From contig CALLKI010000111.1 of the NCBI GenBank assembly GCA_938008415.1, positions 1 through 15,866 on the forward strand: 15,866 bases of DNA, written 5' to 3'. The notes under the pieces are model-generated. The model was not told the DNA's origin. It did no database searches and saw only the letters and a list, made by a program, of their open reading frames with translations. The translations under genes were made by a program, and so were the position numbers. The DNA comes from an uncultured Luteimonas sp. Its GTDB lineage: Bacteria; Pseudomonadota; Gammaproteobacteria; Xanthomonadales; Xanthomonadaceae. Of this stretch, positions 1 through 7,614 are shown piece after piece; the first letter of the stretch is position 1, and the number at the start of each line of letters is the position of its first letter.

Positions 1-1421
<1,421 letters not shown>

Positions 1422-1465
1422 GCCCGGGCATCGGAGGGGCGGCGCTTCATTGCCACCCCTCCCGG

Positions 1466-1521
1466 CCTTCCCCGCTGCCGCGGGGGAGGTTCTTTCTCCC
1501 TCTCCCGTCGACGGGGGAGGG
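1466..1521. terminator. Tandem hairpins between convergent clpB and cobB; likely terminator and intergenic repeat
   Basis: Two G/C-rich hairpins stand in tandem in the 114-bp gap between the clpB and cobB stop codons. The first pairs CCTTCCCCGC (1466-1475) with GCGGGGGAGG (1480-1489), one mismatch, loop TGCC, and is followed on the plus strand by TTCTTTCT, which suits a rho-independent terminator for clpB. The second pairs CCCTCTCCCG (1498-1507) with CGGGGGAGGG (1512-1521), loop TCGA, again nearly perfect. On the minus strand no T-run follows either hairpin. CCCTCTCCCG-type hairpins are, from memory, common dispersed intergenic elements in xanthomonads; only these copies can be seen here. Confidence 0.6.
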
Positions 1522-1535
1522 CAGGGGCTGGTCTG

Positions 1536-2258
1536 TCAGCCCAGCCGTTCCGCCAGGACGCGCATGCCTTCGCCGGCGCCCATGCGCAGCGATTCGTGTG
1601 CCAGCGCGCTGACGGCGCTTTCGACCGGGTTGATCTCGACCACCCGCGCGCCGGCTTCGCGTGCCAGCCGCGGCAATGACGCGGCCGGCTGCACCAGTCC
1701 CGAGGTGCCCACGACCACGAGCAGTTCGCATGCGGCAAGCGCCTCGCAGGCGCGTTCCCACGCGTCCGCCGGCAGTGGTTCGCCGAACCAGACCACGCCG
1801 GGACGGCAGGGGCCGCCGCACGCGACGCAGGCGGGAGGTGCCTCGCGCGCGCCTTCCCCGCCGATCGCGTCCAGGCCCTCGAGGATGGGGTCGGGCACGG
1901 CGGGGCGACCGCAATCGAAACAGCGCGTGGCGAACAGGCTGCCGTGCAGGTGGACCACGTCGCGCGAGCCGGCACGCTCGTGCAGGTCGTCCACGTTCTG
2001 GGTGACCACCGTGACCTCGTGCCCGCGGCCGGCGAGGCCGGCGATCGCGAGGTGGCCCGCGTTCGGGCGCGCGCGGCGGACCAGCGCGGCGCGCCAGCGG
2101 TACCAGCCCCAGCACAGCGCCGGGTCGCGGCGGAAGGCTTCGGGCGTGGCGAGCCCGGCGGGATCGAAGCGCGCCCACAGCCCGGTCAACGCGTCGCGGA
2201 AGGTCGGGACCCCGCTCTCGGCCGACATTCCGGCGCCGGTGAGGAAGGCGATGCGCAT
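1536..2258 (-). CDS. cobB: NAD-dependent protein deacylase, Sir2 family (CobB type, class III-like)
   Basis: A 240-residue sirtuin that removes acyl groups from protein lysines using NAD+, releasing nicotinamide and O-acyl-ADP-ribose; cytoplasmic. Visible motifs are the NAD-binding GAGMSAESGVPTFR (residues 8-21), TQNVDDLH (86-93), the catalytic histidine in HLHG (His105), zinc cysteines Cys113/Cys116 and Cys144/Cys147, VWFGE (156-160) and GTSG (184-187). Tyr53 and Arg56 form the Y-x-x-R pair that in E. coli CobB and human SIRT5 binds the carboxylate of succinyl- or malonyl-lysine, so activity beyond deacetylation is likely (inference). Full length for the family. The ATG lies 10 nt after the stop of the antiporter gene, so the two are probably co-transcribed. 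No good Shine-Dalgarno sequence precedes it, which suggests translational coupling. Confidence 0.93.
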   Translation of the reverse strand: MRIAFLTGAGMSAESGVPTFRDALTGLWARFDPAGLATPEAFRRDPALCWGWYRWRAALVRRARPNAGHLAIAGLAGRGHEVTVVTQNVDDLHERAGSRDVVHLHGSLFATRCFDCGRPAVPDPILEGLDAIGGEGAREAPPACVACGGPCRPGVVWFGEPLPADAWERACEALAACELLVVVGTSGLVQPAASLPRLAREAGARVVEINPVESAVSALAHESLRMGAGEGMRVLAERLG

Positions 2259-2268
2259 GCCGCGCAGG

Positions 2269-4035
2269 TCACGCCGCCGCGGGCATGGGCGCGCTCGGCG
2301 GGGCGTCGTCGTCGCCGTCGGGCTTGCGCGCGGGGCGGTAGGGCGGGGTGGACATCACCATCTCGGCCAGCGAGAACGCCAGCTCGCGCTCGGCCAGCAC
2401 GGTGCCGTCGGCGCCATGGGCGAGCAGGTGCTTGACCTCCTTCTCGCTGTGCGCCCGCGCCAGCACGGTGATCTCCGGGTTGAGCTTCTTCATCCGCTCG
2501 ATGGTCTCGCCCGCCTCCAGCGCGCGCGGGATGGCGAACACCGCCAGCCTGGCGCGCTCGGGCAGGGCCTCGAGCATGACCGCCTCGGCGGCGACGTTGC
2601 CGCGCACCGCGGGCATGCCCTCGGTGCGCGCCTTCTCGGCGAGGTCCGCTTCCTCCTCGACGACCACCACCGGCACGCCCCGCTCCTTCAGCAGCAGCGC
2701 CAGTTGCCGGCCGACCCGGCCATAGCCGACGACGATGGTGTGGTTGTCGATGTCCAGCCGCGGGCGGTCCCGTTCGAGCTGTTCGGCTTCCGCCCGGGCC
2801 TTCGCCGCGGCGGCCTCCTCGGTGGCATCCCTGGCGGCCTTGAGCTTTTCCAGGTGCCGGTCGAGCACCCGGAAGATCATCGGGTTGAGCATGATCGAGA
2901 TCAGCGCGCCGGCCAGCACCAGCGACTGCTCGTCGGGCGACAGCATCCCGAGGCTCACGCCCAGGCCGGCGATGATGAAGGCGAACTCGCCGATCTGCGC
3001 CAGGCTGGCCGAGATGGTGAGCGCGGTGGTGTTGGGATGGCCGAACGCGCGCACGATGAAGTAGGCCGCCACCGACTTGCCGAAGATGATGATGAAGGCG
3101 GTGGCCAGCACCTCGACCGGCCGGTTGACCAGGATCATCGGGTCGAACAGCATGCCGACCGAGACGAAGAACAGCACCGCGAACGCATCGCGCAGCGGCA
3201 GCGAGTCGTTGGCGGCCTGGTGGCTGAACTCGGATTCGTTCAGCAGCATGCCGGCGAAGAACGCGCCGAGCGCGAACGACACGCCGAACAGCAGCGCCGA
3301 GCCGAAGGCCACGCCCAGGGCGATCGCCAGCACCGAGAGGGTGAACAGCTCGCGCTGGCCGGTGCCGGCGATGCGCTCGAGGATCCACGGGATCACGCGC
3401 CGGCCGACCAGCAGCATCACCGCGACGAAGGCGGAGACCTTGAGCCCGGTCCACAGCACCGTGCTCATGACCGAGCCGAAGGTCGGGGCCCGGGCGCCGT
3501 CCGTGCCGATGAAGATGTCGGCCATCACCGGCATCAGCACCAGCGCGATGACGCAGGCCAGGTCCTCGACGATCAGCCAGCCGACCGCGATCCGGCCACG
3601 CGTGGTCTCCAGCAGGCGGCGTTCCTCCATCGCCCGAAGCAGCACCACGGTGCTGGCGGTGGCCAGCGAGAAGCCGAAGATCACGCCGTGCAGGGTGGGC
3701 CAGCCGAGGACCGCCGACAATGCCCAGCCGAGCACGGTCGCGACCGCGATCTGCGCGATCGCGCCCGGTATCGCGATCGCCTTGACCTCCAGCAGGTCCT
3801 TGAGCGAGAAGTGCAGGCCGACGCCGAACATCAGCAGCATCACGCCGATCTCGGCGAGCTGGTTGGCCAGCTCCTGGTCGGCGACGAAGCCTGGCGTGAA
3901 CGGGCCGACCGCGATGCCGGCGATGAGGTAGCCGACCAGCGGCGACAGCCGCAGGCGGTTGGCGATCGCACCCAGCACGAAGGCGAGGCCGAGGCCAACC
4001 GCGACGATGTTGATCAGGTCGGTGTCGTGGTGCAT
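2269..4035 (-). CDS. ybaL: YbaL-type CPA2 monovalent cation/proton antiporter with C-terminal RCK (TrkA-N) domain
   Basis: An inner-membrane antiporter of 588 residues, closely matching E. coli YbaL as I remember it from the first residues (MHH...L) through most of the membrane domain. Residues about 5-390 form the hydrophobic Na+/H+-exchanger domain, with RLRLSPLVGYLIAG near the N-terminus, the ion-path segment GWLIVEDL (152-159, Glu157/Asp158), SFALGAFFAGM (253-263) and SLAQIGEFAF (344-353). A charged helical linker (about 392-428, rich in Ala/Glu/Arg) leads to a TrkA-N/RCK domain starting at NHTIVVGYGRVG (431-442), the nucleotide-binding Rossmann loop. Transported ion (K+ or Na+) cannot be told from sequence. 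It lies 61 bp after the ABC-phosphatase gene and 10 bp before cobB, all on the minus strand. No purine-rich Shine-Dalgarno precedes the ATG; the start is chosen by match to YbaL. A Pro/Asp-rich tail ends the protein. Confidence 0.92.
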   Translation of the reverse strand: MHHDTDLINIVAVGLGLAFVLGAIANRLRLSPLVGYLIAGIAVGPFTPGFVADQELANQLAEIGVMLLMFGVGLHFSLKDLLEVKAIAIPGAIAQIAVATVLGWALSAVLGWPTLHGVIFGFSLATASTVVLLRAMEERRLLETTRGRIAVGWLIVEDLACVIALVLMPVMADIFIGTDGARAPTFGSVMSTVLWTGLKVSAFVAVMLLVGRRVIPWILERIAGTGQRELFTLSVLAIALGVAFGSALLFGVSFALGAFFAGMLLNESEFSHQAANDSLPLRDAFAVLFFVSVGMLFDPMILVNRPVEVLATAFIIIFGKSVAAYFIVRAFGHPNTTALTISASLAQIGEFAFIIAGLGVSLGMLSPDEQSLVLAGALISIMLNPMIFRVLDRHLEKLKAARDATEEAAAAKARAEAEQLERDRPRLDIDNHTIVVGYGRVGRQLALLLKERGVPVVVVEEEADLAEKARTEGMPAVRGNVAAEAVMLEALPERARLAVFAIPRALEAGETIERMKKLNPEITVLARAHSEKEVKHLLAHGADGTVLAERELAFSLAEMVMSTPPYRPARKPDGDDDAPPSAPMPAAA

Positions 4036-4096
4036 CGGGGGACGGGACGCGGGCAGGGGGCCCGGCCATGCAGTGTGGCGGATGGCGCCGGATGGA

Positions 4097-5432
4097 TCAA
4101 CGCGGCGCGGCGTCCCGTCCCGCTTCGCCTCGCGTGGTGGAATCGCGCCAGCCGGCCCAGAACGCCGGGAAATCCAGCACGAAGTCCATCTGCCGGGGTG
4201 ACTGGATGTAGTTCGGGTTCAGGCGCCGGATCTGCTCGATCGCGGCGTGGGCGCTCGTCCCGGACTGCGCGACCAGGAACGAGGCCAGCATCAGGCCGGT
4301 GCGTCCCAGGCCGCCGCGGCAGTGGAAGACGATGTTGGCGCCACCGTCGTGGCTCTCGAGCAGGCGCCCGAGCAGTTCGGCGCAGCGTGCAGGGTCGGGC
4401 GCGTCCATGTCCCGGATCGGGAAGTGGTCGATGCGGATGCCGCGGGTATCCACGCCCGAGGTGTCCAGCGGCGCCTCGGTCAGCGAGACCAGGTGGTTCA
4501 CGCCCAGCCGTTCCAGCACGGCGAGGTCGCCGTCCAGGTCGCCGAGCAGGCCGGGCTGGTGCATGCCGCCCAGGCGCCTCGGGATGATCCAGTGGAACCC
4601 GAGGCTGCGCGGGGCCAGCGCCGGCGGGTGCGCCGGCGGGGCGGGCGACGGCGCCTCGTCGTCCCACTTCGGGGCCGGCCAGGCGCTGCCGCTCTCGAGC
4701 CAGCCACGGCCCAGTTCCGTGCGCGGCGAGCGGAAGAATTCCCCGGTTCCGGTCAGTTCGGCCAGGACGCCGCCGGAGACCAGGGCGACGTGGTCGGACA
4801 GCTCCCGTGCCTGGGCCTTGTTGTGGGTGATGACGACCACGGTCATCCGACCGGAGAGCCGGCGCAGGGTTTCGATCACCCAGGGTTCGTCGGAGATGGC
4901 GACGTCGGTGAGCGGCTCGTCCAGCAGCAGCACGCGCGGGTGGCCGAGCAGCATGCGCAGCAGCAGCACGATGCGGTGGCCGGCGAAGCTGAGCATGCCC
5001 ACCTCCCAGTCCAGCTTCGACTGGATCCGGTCGTGCAGCCCGAGCAGGCCGATCCACCAGGCCAGCCGCGGGTCGTCGCGCGTGGTGCCGAGGTTCTCGA
5101 GCACGGTGCCTTCGTACAGGCGCGACTTCTGTGGCAGGAAGGCGACCAGGTCTTCGGTGCCGTCGCCGCTTCCCGTGGCGATCCTGGCGCCGTCGAGCAG
5201 GACCTCCCCCGCAATGCCAGCACGACGGCGTCAGGTGGCTCAGGCCGGCGATGTGCCGGAGCAGGGTGGATTTGCCCGCGGCAACCGGCCCGACCAGCGC
5301 GGTGATGCGGCGGGGCGGGAACGCCAGTTCCGGCAGGTGCAGGATTTCCTCGTCGCCGTAGCCGATGCGCAGGTCGCGGATCTCGAGCCGGCCGCGCTCC
5401 GGCGGTTCGCGTGTGGGGGGGATGCGTCGCAT
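4097..5432 (-). pseudogene. ABC ATPase fused to dual-specificity protein phosphatase, single-base frameshift
   Basis: Two adjacent frames encode one protein of about 444 residues if one base is removed. The first frame starts at ATG 5432 and gives an ABC ATPase N-terminus with Walker A GPVAAGKST (about residues 48-56). It must move to the next frame between the TGA of that frame near 5230 and the five-G tract (5206-5210 on this strand); removing one G gives a smooth join ...HCGEVLLDG. The second frame then gives the Q-loop (LPQKSRL), Walker B VLLLDEP and H-loop VITHN. The ABC signature is LSFAGHR instead of LSGGQ. After a Pro-rich linker comes a tyrosine/dual-specificity phosphatase domain with HCRGGLGRTG, catalytic Cys and Arg in C-x5-R, and an Asp-rich DMDAPD loop likely to supply the general acid. 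No permease gene is nearby. The gene starts 4 nt after the Roadblock gene. Frameshift could be error, decay or slippage. A separate product from GTG 5104 would lack Walker A. Confidence 0.8.
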
Positions 5433-5436
5433 CGGC

Positions 5437-5814
5437 TCAGGACAGCGCCTTGATCGCTTCGGCGCAGGCCTTGCCGCGGACCAGCATCTGCCCGAGGTTG
5501 ACCATGCGTTCGGCGACGATGCCCACGTAGAGCACGTTGCTTTCGTCGCCGACGCCGACCATCGAAATGACCCGTTCCCCGCTGCGGACGATGACGTCGT
5601 CGAGCCTGGCGCCGGGCTCGAGCCCGGCGACCAGGGATCGGGAGAGCCCGAGGATCGAGCTGGCGAGCGGGAGGCGCTCGGTGACCGGCAGCTCCTCCCG
5701 CGCGTACAGGTCGATCAGGTGTCCGTCGTAGGTGGCAAGGAACGCGCAAAGGGCGCGCGGGAGCCCGTCCACGCAGACCGAAAGCTGCTCGCGGACCTGC
5801 TGGATGAGTGTCAT
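5437..5814 (-). CDS. Roadblock/LC7 domain protein (first of two)
   Basis: A 125-residue single-domain Roadblock/LC7-like protein. This fold forms dimers that bind and regulate Ras-like GTPases (MglB is the bacterial reference). The pattern is right: an N-terminal helix, then two hydrophobic strands around ALCAFLATYDGHLIDLY, a central helix LPLASSILGLSRSL, then strands DVIVRSGERVISMVGV and NVLYVGIV, and a final helix. There is no signal peptide or membrane segment, so it should be cytoplasmic. A GGGGAAG-like Shine-Dalgarno sits about 8 nt before the ATG. It lies 47 bp downstream of a second Roadblock gene and 4 bp upstream of the ABC-phosphatase gene, so it is very probably translated from the same message as the GTPase. 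Fold assignment is from overall pattern, as this family has no catalytic signature. Confidence 0.72.
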   Translation of the reverse strand: MTLIQQVREQLSVCVDGLPRALCAFLATYDGHLIDLYAREELPVTERLPLASSILGLSRSLVAGLEPGARLDDVIVRSGERVISMVGVGDESNVLYVGIVAERMVNLGQMLVRGKACAEAIKALS

Positions 5815-5861
5815 TGGACCGGCTTCCCCACGTCCGTTACCCGTTTCCTGCCGTCCGCGAC

Positions 5862-6257
5862 TCAGACCTTGGCCTGGCTGGCGACCTCGCGGGTCTTCAT
5901 CAGCGCAAGGCCCAGGTTGGTGTCGATGCGGGCGACCACCACCGCGACCACGTTCTCCTGGCCGTCCAGGCGGGCGAAGATGTGCAGCAGGTTCTTCGAA
6001 GTGACGATGATCTCGCGGAAGTAGTGCCCGGAATAGCTGTCGCCACGGGCCTTCTTGAAGGTGTTCTCGATGCTCATGACCGTGTCACCCTCGTAGAGGT
6101 CCTTGGTCGCGGCCGCGACCATGTCGAGGACCGCCTGCGGATGGGAATCAACGGTCTTGATCGCAAGCAGCATGCCGCTGCCCATGTCGACCACGCCGGC
6201 GGCGATGGCCTTGGGAACATTGGACATCAGGGACTGGACAATGGCGTCGGCACTCAT
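5862..6257 (-). CDS. Roadblock/LC7-like protein (second of two)
   Basis: A 131-residue soluble protein with the size and strand/helix pattern of Roadblock/LC7 proteins: N-terminal helix VQSLMSNVPKAIAAGVVD, a strand GMLLAIKTV, a helix LDMVAAATKDLYEG, then strands EIIVTSKNLLHIFARL and NVVAVVVARI, and a C-terminal helix. The sequence differs clearly from the neighbouring Roadblock protein, so the pair is not a recent tandem duplication; a heterodimer or separate roles are possible (inference). A clear Shine-Dalgarno GAGGAGA lies about 4 nt before the ATG. The gene starts 42 bp after the GTPase stop. MglA-type GTPases are commonly encoded beside one or more Roadblock partners, which supports the assignment by context. 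Confidence 0.68.
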   Translation of the reverse strand: MSADAIVQSLMSNVPKAIAAGVVDMGSGMLLAIKTVDSHPQAVLDMVAAATKDLYEGDTVMSIENTFKKARGDSYSGHYFREIIVTSKNLLHIFARLDGQENVVAVVVARIDTNLGLALMKTREVASQAKV

Positions 6258-6299
6258 GGCTCTCCTCGTGATTGGGTTGGCGTTGGACTGGGATGTGGA

Positions 6300-7205
6300 T
6301 CAACCGGCCCCCACGCAGCGCATGGCGTCGACCGGCATGTGGGATGGCCCCGGCGTGCCTGCGAGCAGCGACAGCGCGCGCAGCACGCTGCCCCGATCGC
6401 GCGGGTCCATGGGGATGGTGGGCACCCGCCGGCCGAGCAGGCGCGCCAGCTGGTCGCGCATGTTCCGCGGCATGGATCCCTGGTCCAGGTGGGTGTAGGC
6501 CACCAGGACCGGATGGCGGTGGATGTAACCTCCGAGCAGCTCGATGTAGCGGCGCACGTCCCCGAACGGGTCGTTGCTGGTCGCGTCCGCGAGCACCAGC
6601 AGCGCATCCGTCGCCGCCAGGCGCTGGCGGATCATGTGCGCGAAGCGCAGCTGCCCGGGCGTGCCGTACAGGCGCAGCCTGTACCTGTCCACCTCGCACT
6701 CGCCGTAGTCCAGGGCGATGGTGGTGCGGGTCTTGAGCGTGGCGACCGTGTCGGTGGCCTCGACCTCGGTCGAGTGCACCTTGCCGGTGGACACGGTGCG
6801 GATCGCCGTGGTCTTGCCCGAACCCGGGGAGCCGACCAGCAGCAGGTTGATGGTCGGCCGGTCCTGGCGGATCCCGAAGCGCGTGAGGTAGCCGTTGATC
6901 ACGCTGCGCAGGTCATGCACCTGTGCGGACTGCCCCGGGGGAATGGGCAGGTTGGCGGCGGGACGGCCCATGAGCTGGCTCAGCCAAGAGCCGCAGCGCT
7001 CGGATCGCGCGCCCTTCCCGCGCTTTTCACGCCCTTCCGGGGATTCGCAGTGCTGGCCAATGCGGTCGAGCGTCTCGATCAGGGATTCCTCGTTGAGCGG
7101 CCAGTTCAGTTCGAACAGCATGCTGCTGCCGTCGGCATGGCGCAGCTCGATCGAGGTGGTGCGTTCGGATGGCGAGGAGGGGGGGATGGAGGATGCAATC
7201 GGCAT
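6300..7205 (-). CDS. MglA/COG2229-type small GTPase, GTPase-containing frame
   Basis: The frame carries a small GTPase of the bacterial MglA/COG2229 type. G1 (P-loop) is GSPGSGKTT (residues 125-133), G3 is reduced to YGTPGQ (180-185), as in this family where the usual DxxG is replaced by TPGQ or VPGQ, and G4 is AYTHLD (236-241). Thr residues about 151-162 could supply switch I. The segment before the P-loop (about 50-115) is charged and then helical, and residues 14-50 look like part of another small domain. ATG 7205 has no Shine-Dalgarno sequence. The real start is probably GTG 7353 in the neighbouring frame (separate entry), giving about 350 residues after removal of one base. GTP cycling would be controlled by the two Roadblock proteins encoded next. 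If only the ATG 7205 product is made, the GTPase domain itself would still be whole. Confidence 0.8.
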   Translation of the reverse strand: MPIASSIPPSSPSERTTSIELRHADGSSMLFELNWPLNEESLIETLDRIGQHCESPEGREKRGKGARSERCGSWLSQLMGRPAANLPIPPGQSAQVHDLRSVINGYLTRFGIRQDRPTINLLLVGSPGSGKTTAIRTVSTGKVHSTEVEATDTVATLKTRTTIALDYGECEVDRYRLRLYGTPGQLRFAHMIRQRLAATDALLVLADATSNDPFGDVRRYIELLGGYIHRHPVLVAYTHLDQGSMPRNMRDQLARLLGRRVPTIPMDPRDRGSVLRALSLLAGTPGPSHMPVDAMRCVGAG

Positions 7206-7353
7206 CCGCGTCGATGGTGCCGATCCGCCAGGCGTGCTGGAGTCTCGATGCGCCCAGCAGTGCGACGCAACGGACTTTGGCCTGGTCCCCTGGCTCGAGC
7301 CCCGAGACGCATAGAGTCAATCCCGGGCGCACGGCGTCCGCGGTCGTATGCAC
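7186..7353 (-). pseudogene. N-terminal domain of the GTPase gene, out of frame at a seven-C tract
   Basis: From GTG 7353 a frame of good coding quality runs to a tract of seven C (seven G on the plus strand, 7179-7185). Past the tract this frame becomes Arg/His/Pro-rich and looks non-coding, while the GTPase frame starts to look real. Removing one C joins ...CILHPP to SSPSERTTSIEL. The total length then becomes exactly 351 codons with stop. The GTG has a strong Shine-Dalgarno (AGGGGGA, 7 nt spacing), whereas ATG 7205 has none. The encoded stretch (about 56 residues, with a W in LQHAWRIG) is not a family I recognise; it may be half of a small regulatory domain whose other half is residues about 14-50 of the GTPase frame. 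Confidence 0.62.
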
Positions 7354-7360
7354 TTTGTTG

Positions 7361-7367
7361 TCCCCCT
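7361..7367 (-). promoter_or_regulatory. Strong ribosome binding site for GTG 7353
   Basis: AGGGGGA on the minus strand with a 7-nt spacer (CAACAAA) before GTG 7353. It decides the start of the GTPase gene, because the downstream ATG 7205 has no comparable site. Confidence 0.65.
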
Positions 7368-7558
7368 GATTTTCGTCCCTGACTCAACAGGTTTTCCCGG
7401 AAAAAACCGGTCAAACCATCCTTTTGCCGCATCGTCGGCGGAATCGCGGGGGGAAAAGCAAGTTCCGGCGCGATGCGATTTTTCATATTTGCGACTTTAT
7501 TCGCAATTTTCGCGCCGGTGTGTTGCGCCGCGGCCGGTTTTCCGTTTCCGGCGGTTGG
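7368..7558 (-). promoter_or_regulatory. AT-rich upstream region of the GTPase operon with nested palindromes
   Basis: This stretch is clearly richer in A/T than the rest of the window and holds no convincing gene. It contains a perfect 18-bp palindrome, TTGCGA-6-TCGCAA (7489-7506), enclosed by a perfect 9-bp inverted repeat, CCGGCGCGA (7465-7473) with TCGCGCCGG (7510-7518). Nearer the gene, TTGACC on the minus strand (7409-7414) could serve as a -35 element, but no good -10 stands at 16-18 bp from it. A further inverted repeat, GGTTTT with AAAACC, lies around 7391-7408. The region most likely carries the operon promoter and an operator; the exact promoter is not resolved. Confidence 0.4.
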
Positions 7559-7590
7559 AAAAAAACGGGCGTGCCTCCAGGCACGCCCGT
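7559..7590 (-). terminator. Rho-independent terminator of the TonB-dependent receptor gene
   Basis: A perfect inverted repeat, ACGGGCGTGCCT (7565-7576) with AGGCACGCCCGT (7579-7590), folds to an 11-bp stem with a TCCA-type loop. On the minus strand it is followed directly by seven T (plus-strand A 7559-7565). It begins 25 bp after the receptor stop codon and separates the receptor from the GTPase operon. Confidence 0.92.
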
Positions 7591-7614
7591 GGATTTCGAC
7601 CGGTCTGCGGCCGT

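Noticed and set aside
4097..5104. Free-standing phosphatase protein starting at GTG 5104
   Set aside because: The GTG is a Val codon inside the ABC domain (GTVLENLG), with no ribosome binding site; a product from there would begin in mid-domain. It is better read as part of the frameshifted 4097-5432 gene.
7106..7487. Minus-strand frame beginning MKNRIAPELAF within the operon upstream region
   Set aside because: No Shine-Dalgarno, and it becomes Arg/Pro-rich once it overlaps the GTPase gene. The GTG 7353 frame has far better support.
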